Shown here in pieces: positions 8,955 through 17,046 of a stretch of 64,000 bases of DNA. Under the pieces are notes generated by a model that made no database searches, had not been told where the DNA came from, and was given only the letters and a program-made list of their open reading frames with translations. A program made the position numbers and the translations under genes. The stretch comes from Chitinophaga oryziterrae (lineage in GTDB: Bacteria; Bacteroidota; Bacteroidia; Chitinophagales; Chitinophagaceae): NCBI RefSeq assembly GCF_009758125.1, contig NZ_WRXO01000003.1, positions 558,001-622,000 of the forward strand, read 5' to 3'. Positions within the stretch are counted from its first letter, which is position 1; every line of letters starts with the position of its first letter.

Positions 8955-11900
8955 ATGGATAGTGTTACTCTTCATTTTGATTTCAGTCATCTTCAACATT
9001 TAAATAAGGATGGCCTGAACATTAAATTCGTCAATTCGAATAAAAAGGCCATTGTAAAAGAGCATACCTCTCAAACGCTGGCACATTACCGGAGTACAAA
9101 TAAACTGTTGCAGGTATTATCAGATGATGCATTGGGCAAATTCACGCATTATGTGGAGCATGCTGAGTTTTCATCAGAAGAGATAGGTTTTAACGTGATC
9201 ACCTATCCTTCTACCCGGCCAGGTGCCGTGGCCGGTGAAATAGCCGCCATGTATAACTACATTCCGAGGAAAAAGCTTAAAAAGGCAGTAAGTGTTATGA
9301 ATGCTAACGGCAGAAATGCTTTTCTGCCCGCAAAATTAAAATATTATACCGCTGGTACCTTAAAACTAGCAGCACCACTTGCTCTGCAGGAACTAACGGA
9401 TTATCATTCAGATACTAACCTTACGGTAAATATCCTGGACACAGCCCTTTCGGTTGTAATGCAACATCCTGAGATAGCAAGCGTGCTGGCGGATGTACAT
9501 TACCGTATAGCAGAAGATATTATCCTGGCGGACCCTCTTTTTACGGACCTGTGGCAATACCTGTTGATGCACCCTGCCGAAGGAGATGCGCCCTGGTATG
9601 ATAATACAATAGTAAAAGACCCGGCTGGCAACATTATGCCGCCTGCCAGCGACCTCATAGATTGCGAAGGAGAGGTCATTGTATGGCCCGTTATAGAGAT
9701 AGATGGAAAAGAGGTGAGCGCCATACCACAATACAATCTTTCTGATGGTTTGAAAGAGGTGATGACGCCCCTTTTGCACAGTATATTACAAAAACTGAAA
9801 GATACATCCTGGCTGAAAGGCTCCCAATGGGATGCCATCAATGGCAGTACAGGCGAAGTCAGTGTAAGTGACCAATCAGACCCTGTACTGAAGGCTGAAC
9901 ATTTATTGGGAGACAGCGGTAAAACCAAATGGACCATTAATAATAAGACTTCTGAATATGGCCTTCACCTGTATTGGGAAACCTTACACTTTGATGATGC
10001 CTCAAAAAGGCTCAGCTTTGAAGTGAAGAACTGGCCTAATCGTGGATTAGGCGTTTATTGCCAGTTCAAAACACCGGATGGCGCTATTATTAATAATCCC
10101 ACCAACTGGGAAAGTGCTACCGGTGGTTTGAATGGACTGGTAAAGGATTGGTTTGAATACAGCACCAGCAAAAAATACCTGACTTATATTGGTGCGGGTA
10201 GTGTCTTTTTTGGTTTTCCTGTCTGGGCACCTAAGGTCAGGCTTTCTTTCCCTGTGCCAGACAATGCCAGTACCGTAAATGTATTTTTTGGTGGGTTAGG
10301 AGTAGGCAACTGGGATATGGATGTAGATAAACTAGGCCTTGTTTATACTTCTGTTGTTTGTTACGGTATACCAGCTTTGTTTTCAGCATTATCCGTTGGT
10401 GTTTCCTCCACCCAATGGTATGCGGACTTTTTTAAGAAAAGGGAAAATGTAGTGATATTGGTATCAGCTTCACTGGCCTGTTATACGCTGATTATTGGCG
10501 CGGCAACACAAAACGGAATGGATATAGAACCCTTTCTTATTAAAGCCGCAGAGTTTGTAGGAGGTATTCTGTTCTCCCAGGGCATGAAAGCATTTGCTGC
10601 CCCCGCAGTTGCACAGGTATCTAAAGATAAGGTCATTCAGAGTACACCGGTTACGGGGCTGGCGCACCAGCTGGTTAGTATGGCGAGTGCAATTACCAGT
10701 ATGGTAGCCACCACTGCACAAGTGCTACAGTCGCCAGCCACTTATAATATCGAGGCTAAACGTTCTATGCAACTGACCGTACTGGTAAAACCAGATCCTA
10801 CGCATGGCACATCTTCCCAAGCTCCCATCTGGCCCAAGGCAAGCGATAATTACCAGATCCTGGTTCAATACGAAGGGAATACCTCTTCAAAAAAGAAAGT
10901 GGGCAAAATGCCCCTGAAAAGCGATGAACCGATTGAAGTACTTTTTTCAGAGAAAACACAGGATGAATTGCCCGTAGCACCCGGACAAAAAATGCAGATC
11001 ATTACCACCGTTTATTCAAAAGAAGAATGGATTGTGGGGCAATGGACAAGCGGCTGGATGGATGCAGTACCTACAAAAAACGGGGCGCGCAGAGAAGAAG
11101 GGTCTATTATTGAGCGACTGGTCCCTTTATTACCCTCCACAAAATATCAGCATCTTGAAAAGCTGGATTATAATGGTAAGGAAAAGAAATACCAGTGGAT
11201 TAAAAAAGCAGATGCACCCAAAGCTACACGGGCCATACTGAATCATCAGGACGTATCCGAACTGGTCAATCTTACCATCAATAATATTGCTTATAAGATC
11301 GGTTATTGCTACCGTGCGGCCCAGCAACAGCTACCACTTGATTATGGAACGGGCAAACAATCCACATCGATGTACCTGTTGAAAGCCGTGTCAACATTGG
11401 CCAACCCGGGTGCAGGTATGAAAGTCTCCACGCTTGGACAGAGCATACAATCTTACATCGCCTTTGACCAGTTTGGACCAGCAGGTCTTTTTGGTGTGGA
11501 TCAGGCGGAACGTTTTATGCCAGACCTGAATACAAAACCTGCTGTTGCGGCTGCGTTGCGAAGCCTGTTTTCCGCCAATGGATTCACGCTTCCGGATAAT
11601 GCACTTGTTACCGTGGTGAAAAAAGATGCGTCGTGGACAATAGGCATACCAGGCAGTAAGCCGTTATATGACCTTCGCCGGCAGGTGGATGTGATTAAGG
11701 TATTCAGATGGCCTACACCCGAGTTTAGCCCTAATAATTTCTATCTCGATACAAGGACTTATGATACACAGAAAATGTATCACCTGCGCCTGGTTGATCT
11801 GAATGATGAGAAAAATTCATCGTTCGATTTCGAATCCCGCAAAAGCTGGGGTGCATTCCCGATGGAGCATATCAGCGCTGTTGCGATTCATCCGAACAAC

Positions 11901-12947
11901 TTTGCACTGGCTATCAGCTACCGGAATAATAAAATCGCGATTGTTGAATTGCCGGCAACAGGGATGGACGAAACAAAAGCACCCATAGCCATTCCTTTGT
12001 CTGGAAAAGGAGTGCGGGAAGGTTTGCTGCAGGGTCCTGTCGCTATGACTATTGCTGCCGACGGAAGGATCCTGGTGCTGGAAGATATTAATGCGCGGAT
12101 CCAGGCTTTTGATACCAGGGGTAACAGTGTTCCCTGCTTTAAAGCAGAACTTTCCTTTGAGGTTTCATTGTCATTAAAAACAATACTGTCATCAAAAACA
12201 AGCTCCGTTTTATTGATGCAGGCGCTGCAAAAACAGGTGCCGGTATACTATCCTGACAGCGACCAGCGCTACCTGCTGGTGTCTTTAGTCAGCTTAACCA
12301 GCTCATTCAGAGAAGAGCTGAATACAGGCAGACTGGGTAATGCACTAAGGGAAAAATTCAAAGCAAGGCTATTATCCCTGAGCAACGATGCGGTATGCCA
12401 TTGTACGGAAAAAGATAAACTATGGCTCATCGTTGATCCAACAGAAGGTATCAGTTATGATGTGCGTTTTAATGGCGAAAAAACAAACGAGATTGATGTG
12501 TACAGAAGTATGAACCTGACCATTGGTGAAAAATCGCCGGGCAAAGCATGGACCGTGGCAGATCAGACCAACAGTCTTTATTATGATGTGCTACTGAATG
12601 AGGCTGAAACCGCTATTATATTCACCCGTCTGTCTTCTGTGATGAAGCTGAAGGATGCTCCCGGCAGTCAAAGGACCTACCTGGATATCAGCAGCGAAAC
12701 AAAGGGCTTTATTTATGTGCTTTCTTACAAAGATACCGGGGCGAAACCAGAGGATTACAAACTGGATATTTATAACCCGGATGGCACTCCGCTGACTCCC
12801 AATAAACTTTCAGATAACGGGCAGGTGAATGCAGCAAGATTTGTGGTAGACCAGTGGCGGACATTATTCACCCTGAATTATGAACAGATGGAAGGTGCGG
12901 CAGGCAGGCCAGAGCCAACCGTTAGCCAATGGATCCCTACAACTTAA
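8955..12947 (+). CDS. Large unrecognised protein with hydrophobic core and repeated W-module (candidate system, protein A)
   Basis: I do not recognise the family of this 1330-aa protein. It has no signal peptide. Residues 1-300 are mixed alpha/beta. About 320-450 form a beta-rich domain ('LHLYWETLHFDDASKRLSFEV'). About 459-590 hold three or four hydrophobic helices ('LVYTSVVCYGIPALFSALSVG', 'VVILVSASLACYTLIIGAA', 'FVGGILFSQGMKAFAA'), which could insert into a membrane. Near 865-905, 1130-1170 and 1180-1225 lie copies of a short module (Ala-x-Val-x-Val...Trp-x-Ile...Tyr) that also occurs three times in the 980-aa protein two genes on. Between them, about 968-1055 looks like propeller/NHL blades ('GPVAMTIAADGRILVLEDINARI'). 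It is the first gene of a three-gene operon, with a 12-nt gap to the next gene. A pore-forming or structural role is possible but unproven. Confidence 0.85.
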   Translation: MDSVTLHFDFSHLQHLNKDGLNIKFVNSNKKAIVKEHTSQTLAHYRSTNKLLQVLSDDALGKFTHYVEHAEFSSEEIGFNVITYPSTRPGAVAGEIAAMYNYIPRKKLKKAVSVMNANGRNAFLPAKLKYYTAGTLKLAAPLALQELTDYHSDTNLTVNILDTALSVVMQHPEIASVLADVHYRIAEDIILADPLFTDLWQYLLMHPAEGDAPWYDNTIVKDPAGNIMPPASDLIDCEGEVIVWPVIEIDGKEVSAIPQYNLSDGLKEVMTPLLHSILQKLKDTSWLKGSQWDAINGSTGEVSVSDQSDPVLKAEHLLGDSGKTKWTINNKTSEYGLHLYWETLHFDDASKRLSFEVKNWPNRGLGVYCQFKTPDGAIINNPTNWESATGGLNGLVKDWFEYSTSKKYLTYIGAGSVFFGFPVWAPKVRLSFPVPDNASTVNVFFGGLGVGNWDMDVDKLGLVYTSVVCYGIPALFSALSVGVSSTQWYADFFKKRENVVILVSASLACYTLIIGAATQNGMDIEPFLIKAAEFVGGILFSQGMKAFAAPAVAQVSKDKVIQSTPVTGLAHQLVSMASAITSMVATTAQVLQSPATYNIEAKRSMQLTVLVKPDPTHGTSSQAPIWPKASDNYQILVQYEGNTSSKKKVGKMPLKSDEPIEVLFSEKTQDELPVAPGQKMQIITTVYSKEEWIVGQWTSGWMDAVPTKNGARREEGSIIERLVPLLPSTKYQHLEKLDYNGKEKKYQWIKKADAPKATRAILNHQDVSELVNLTINNIAYKIGYCYRAAQQQLPLDYGTGKQSTSMYLLKAVSTLANPGAGMKVSTLGQSIQSYIAFDQFGPAGLFGVDQAERFMPDLNTKPAVAAALRSLFSANGFTLPDNALVTVVKKDASWTIGIPGSKPLYDLRRQVDVIKVFRWPTPEFSPNNFYLDTRTYDTQKMYHLRLVDLNDEKNSSFDFESRKSWGAFPMEHISAVAIHPNNFALAISYRNNKIAIVELPATGMDETKAPIAIPLSGKGVREGLLQGPVAMTIAADGRILVLEDINARIQAFDTRGNSVPCFKAELSFEVSLSLKTILSSKTSSVLLMQALQKQVPVYYPDSDQRYLLVSLVSLTSSFREELNTGRLGNALREKFKARLLSLSNDAVCHCTEKDKLWLIVDPTEGISYDVRFNGEKTNEIDVYRSMNLTIGEKSPGKAWTVADQTNSLYYDVLLNEAETAIIFTRLSSVMKLKDAPGSQRTYLDISSETKGFIYVLSYKDTGAKPEDYKLDIYNPDGTPLTPNKLSDNGQVNAARFVVDQWRTLFTLNYEQMEGAAGRPEPTVSQWIPTT

Positions 12948-12959
12948 AAACACTATCCA

Positions 12960-14066
12960 ATGCATAATAATACACAAACGGAATATGCAATTGTATCTTC
13001 CGAACTGGCTGCGCTACGTGTGATGCTCCTTTTTCAAAATACATTCCAGCTCACAACTCCGATAGCCAGTAAGGACATTACAACTTTTTTCACAATGGTG
13101 GAATGGCTTTCGGATAACTACCCGAATGTCAAAAATTCACAATGCCTGATCTGGTATGACAGTTTCTTTGATGGTCTTGTTAGTGTAGACAAGATAGACA
13201 TCATGTACCAGGTGTTCAAATACCGGAGATATGTACATGACACGGGGATAGACAATTGTTTTTACTATCGCGGTGAAACAAAATGGTACAACTGGTGGTA
13301 TACCTATCATCATGGATGGAAGTATTGGGATCAGGACGACCAGGATACCAAAACGGATCCGGGGGTAGGATTGCCCGGACACCCTGCTAAGTGGAAAACC
13401 AAAGCAGAAACATTACTCAAGGCATGGGGAGATAGTAACCCATCAGCGACATACATTAATAAAGGCGTCAGTAATTTGCTAAAAGGTGTAATCGAAGTGC
13501 ATGCGTTTGAGGATAGGATAATGAAAGAATGGACCGGTATTTCAACGGTTACCGGAAGCATCACATCTTTATGGAGCAAGCAAAAAGCAGACTTAGGGGC
13601 ACTGAAGGCATTGACCACTATGGATAATAAATGTTACTTGTTTCTTTTACACCTGTTAACCGGTTTGGCTACAGGCGATACGAAGATGACTGCTTTTGTC
13701 AATAAACTTGTTGTAGTGAATACTTCTACGGAAGCATACCCGGAAGAAAAATTCATTAACCAGCTCACTTATTTTGTTCTTATGTACCTGGGCGATGCCC
13801 GCGAAACTGATGGGAAGTATGGCTGGAATAACGGGCAACTACAGACGTTTGTAAGGGACCTGATCAGTGTTATCAATAAAACTACCAGTGCGTCTCCAGG
13901 CTCTACGGCAATAGCAGCCAGCCTGAATCGGCAATTAGGGTTGCTTTCTACAATATCCTACTATCCTTTGGTTGATCCGGAAAGTAGTCAGCCTTTATCA
14001 GAACGTAAAAGCGATACACGTGCTGCATTAAACAAGGCTTTAAAAGCAACTCCAATTGAAGCATGA
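12960..14066 (+). CDS. Unrecognised helical protein (candidate system, protein B)
   Basis: This 368-aa protein matches no family I know. It is mostly helical, with no signal peptide. A striking aromatic cluster lies at about residues 98-125 ('YYRGETKWYNWWYTYHHGW'), followed by an Asp-rich stretch ('YWDQDDQDTKTDPG') and a proline/glycine turn. The C-terminal half is regular amphipathic helix. It starts 12 nt after protein A and its stop overlaps the start of the pentapeptide protein by 4 bp (ATGA), so it is co-translated with both. The middle position in the operon suggests a linker or chaperone for the two large proteins; this is inference. Confidence 0.8.
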   Translation: MHNNTQTEYAIVSSELAALRVMLLFQNTFQLTTPIASKDITTFFTMVEWLSDNYPNVKNSQCLIWYDSFFDGLVSVDKIDIMYQVFKYRRYVHDTGIDNCFYYRGETKWYNWWYTYHHGWKYWDQDDQDTKTDPGVGLPGHPAKWKTKAETLLKAWGDSNPSATYINKGVSNLLKGVIEVHAFEDRIMKEWTGISTVTGSITSLWSKQKADLGALKALTTMDNKCYLFLLHLLTGLATGDTKMTAFVNKLVVVNTSTEAYPEEKFINQLTYFVLMYLGDARETDGKYGWNNGQLQTFVRDLISVINKTTSASPGSTAIAASLNRQLGLLSTISYYPLVDPESSQPLSERKSDTRAALNKALKATPIEA

Positions 14067-17005
14067 TGCAGACGAACAACTATCAGCCGAAAGGAGACCC
14101 TCCCTATGATTTAACGGGACAGGATTTAAGTGGACAAAGTCTTGAGGGCCTGGACCTACGGAAGGCAATCATGAAAAATACAATACTGAAGGGCACCGTA
14201 TTCAAAGGAGTCATCAGTATGCAGGGGGCGGACCTTACAGGTGCGCAAATGGGAAATGGTACTGATTTTTCAGGGCTGGACCTTACCAGTGTTGTGTTTG
14301 ATAATAAACCCAAATTTGGTGATAATGTAAAACAACCGGTTAAACTGATCAAGGTCACCGTCAATTTTAAGCAGTTAGGGTTGTTGTGGAAATGTATTGA
14401 TCTTACCAATGCTGTTATTAAAGAGATACCAGCCGATCCTGGTGATCTTATTGCCAGGAATTCCAATCTTACCGGAATAGATCTGTCTAAAGTGCGTCTT
14501 GACAATGTCCATTTCTACAGATGTATATTAACCGGTGCAAAGTTCATCGAAAGCATCCTGCACGACGCTATTTTTGGTGACCAGTGCGACCTTACACTGG
14601 CCAACTTTTCCAAAGCTGTCATGCCTGGCGCTGTGTTTAACAAAGCGATACTGACCAGGACCAACCTGGACGGAGCAGTGTTAACCAATGCCTCATTTCT
14701 GAATGCAAGAATGGATGGTACCATTTTCGATAATACCAACCTTACCAATTGTATATTCAGTGAGCCTGCCAGTTTTTCCAGGGAACGAAATAACCTCACC
14801 TCTTTCAGAAACGCAACACTCAATTTTTCCACACTGAATAAGGAATGGTCCTATCTTGACCTTCGGGAGACGGTTCTGCAAGGATTGAATGCTACTGTTA
14901 ATCTTGATTACCTGGAGGCAGTACACAGTAACCTTTCCGGACGGGACTTTACGGGTTACCACCTGGATGATGCCGACTTTAGCGGTGCCACACTGAACGA
15001 CACTGTTTTTAAGAATGCCGTGATGAACAGGGCGCGGTTAAAAGCAGTGAAAGGAGAGAAAACAATCTTTGCAGGAGCTGTACTGAATGCAGCGAGCTTC
15101 AGCAATAGTCAGGAGCTGAATATTGCAACGGTATTGAAGGGAGCCGACTTTACAAATGCCCGGCTGAACAATGCGCTGTTTATCAATGCAGACCTCGGCC
15201 CATATATATCGGCCAGCAAAGTTAGTACACCGTCAAAGTTCAACGGGGCAGAAATGATGAATGGGGATTTCAGCAATGTTAATCTTACAGAGGCATTGCT
15301 ATCGGGTGGAATTGCCATGCATAATACAAACTTTACCGGGGCCTTATTTAAGAAAGCAAATCTTAGCGGGGCCCGGATGGGAGCTTTTTCAACATTGTTT
15401 GAAATGTTGGAAGGAACAGAGACGTATAAAAGATTACTACAACATCTGACATTACTGGACCCTTATGGCATTGCTGAAATATTCAAGCAATATGGTTATT
15501 CTTTATCACCCAAAGGCGCCCTTATAAAGGTAGAAATAGCAGGTATGGCATGGAGCATTAATACAGAAGGCAGTAGTTCTGTTTCCTATCAGGTGCTTAA
15601 ATGGACTTCTTCGGATAGCAAAACCGTATTGATTGTTTCAAGGCCTGTAAGTGCGGCCACACTTTCAGATGCGATCATGATCGATGCTAATCTTGACCAG
15701 GCGGACCTGAGAAATGTTACTGCCACGAAGCTTGAATTATATGGACCCAATGTCAAAATTATCGGCGCTAAATTACAAGGCATCAAACTGTCTAACAGTA
15801 ATCTGACTGGTATTGACCTGACTCAGGCGGTGTTGTATAAAGCGGTACTAAATGGGGCCAGTCTTATTAATGTCAAATTAACGGGCGCTAACCTGACAGA
15901 AGCCATACTGAATGACTGCAATTTGCAAGGGGCCGTTTTTACGGGTACTCAGCTGGATGGTGTTACGCTATCTGGTTCAGCGGTATCTGTTAATATAGCG
16001 CAGACAAAAACTGCCGGCGTTTTCCTGCTGGCGTCATCTGCTTCCATGTCCCAGCACAAGGCGTTGCTGGACGAGTTGGAGAAGGTGACCGAACCGCTGA
16101 TAGCAGATGCTATAACCAGGTATTGCAGTCTTTTGAATGATTCCTGTAATATGCCCCGGTTAAGAAAAGAGATCCCGGCTTTCAGAGATACATTTTCAGA
16201 AGAAGCTATATTAACCGTTGTTAAAAGGGATAAACAATGGAGTATTACTGACAAAACTATCATTTATACAATAGAATACAGTCCACTTAAAAATCAGATA
16301 CTGCTATTTCCTGCTACTGACAAAAAGAGCCCAATAGTGGCTGTAACGGATACGCTTGATGCGTGCATTAAAACGCTGAACGATAAAAGTATGTCTTCGC
16401 TGTTATCACTTTATACGGATCTTGCCGGCATTTTTTCTACGGATGCGGTTATTGAAGTGATTGATAAGAGCAAAACCTGGCGTATAGTAGAAACTGATTC
16501 CCAAAAAAGCAGCATCAAAGAATACAGGGTATGGTATGGGTACAGTGCGAGAGGCATGAGTGGTTTATATATGCAGCCACTGTTCCCGAAGCTGAAAGAT
16601 ATATTGGACAAAGCAGGTGTCCGTCTCAGAACCCAGGCCTGGATCAGCAAAGGTACTGTTATTGATAGCTGGAATATTGATAATGACTTGCTGAATCCTG
16701 ACAACCAGGATACTGGTTATGTTAAGATCGAAGTGATAAAACAATCCAGCGGCAATGTATCTTTCTATGGCACGAATCTGCGTGTAGTACAGATCAATGA
16801 TAAACGACAGCCGGAATTTTTTATACGTAGTTATCAGTCAACCGTACTTGCCAAAAGTGGTACCACCACCCAGGATTGCGGAGCTGATGGCAGTAACAGC
16901 GTTTTTGGGCCTGATACGATCTGCCCTAATAGAATGAAGTTTTCTACCAACCGGTTGGAGAGAAGACCATGGGAGGAGATGTTAAGGGCTTCCAGGTTTC
17001 CTTAA
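14063..17005 (+). CDS. Pentapeptide-repeat protein with three W-modules (candidate system, protein C)
   Basis: This 980-aa protein has long runs of pentapeptide repeats (A[D/N]LxX type: 'LTGQDLSGQSLEGLDL', 'ADLTGAQM', 'TNLDGAVLTNASF', 'ANLTEAILNDCNLQGA'). They fall at about residues 10-90, 130-225, 270-450 and 530-660, each run predicted to fold as a right-handed quadrilateral beta-helix. The runs are interrupted by the same Trp module as in protein A at about 455-527 ('LIKVEIAGMAWSIN'), 699-750 ('ILTVVKRDKQWSITD') and 778-830 ('VIEVIDKSKTWRIVE'). The last ~150 residues are a beta-rich tail with two Cys. It has no signal peptide. It ends the operon, and a convergent terminator follows at 17011-17044. 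Pentapeptide proteins can mimic DNA or form scaffolds; the role here is unknown. Confidence 0.85.
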   Translation: MMQTNNYQPKGDPPYDLTGQDLSGQSLEGLDLRKAIMKNTILKGTVFKGVISMQGADLTGAQMGNGTDFSGLDLTSVVFDNKPKFGDNVKQPVKLIKVTVNFKQLGLLWKCIDLTNAVIKEIPADPGDLIARNSNLTGIDLSKVRLDNVHFYRCILTGAKFIESILHDAIFGDQCDLTLANFSKAVMPGAVFNKAILTRTNLDGAVLTNASFLNARMDGTIFDNTNLTNCIFSEPASFSRERNNLTSFRNATLNFSTLNKEWSYLDLRETVLQGLNATVNLDYLEAVHSNLSGRDFTGYHLDDADFSGATLNDTVFKNAVMNRARLKAVKGEKTIFAGAVLNAASFSNSQELNIATVLKGADFTNARLNNALFINADLGPYISASKVSTPSKFNGAEMMNGDFSNVNLTEALLSGGIAMHNTNFTGALFKKANLSGARMGAFSTLFEMLEGTETYKRLLQHLTLLDPYGIAEIFKQYGYSLSPKGALIKVEIAGMAWSINTEGSSSVSYQVLKWTSSDSKTVLIVSRPVSAATLSDAIMIDANLDQADLRNVTATKLELYGPNVKIIGAKLQGIKLSNSNLTGIDLTQAVLYKAVLNGASLINVKLTGANLTEAILNDCNLQGAVFTGTQLDGVTLSGSAVSVNIAQTKTAGVFLLASSASMSQHKALLDELEKVTEPLIADAITRYCSLLNDSCNMPRLRKEIPAFRDTFSEEAILTVVKRDKQWSITDKTIIYTIEYSPLKNQILLFPATDKKSPIVAVTDTLDACIKTLNDKSMSSLLSLYTDLAGIFSTDAVIEVIDKSKTWRIVETDSQKSSIKEYRVWYGYSARGMSGLYMQPLFPKLKDILDKAGVRLRTQAWISKGTVIDSWNIDNDLLNPDNQDTGYVKIEVIKQSSGNVSFYGTNLRVVQINDKRQPEFFIRSYQSTVLAKSGTTTQDCGADGSNSVFGPDTICPNRMKFSTNRLERRPWEEMLRASRFP

Positions 17006-17010
17006 TTATT

Positions 17011-17044
17011 AAAACGGGCGTCAAAAGTAATTGACGCCCGTTTT
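17011..17044. terminator. Bidirectional terminator between convergent genes
   Basis: The perfect 14-bp stem AAAACGGGCGTCAA / TTGACGCCCGTTTT has a 6-nt loop. It lies 5 nt after the pentapeptide gene stop and 2 nt before the esterase stop on the other strand. Confidence 0.92.
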
Positions 17045-17046
17045 GA

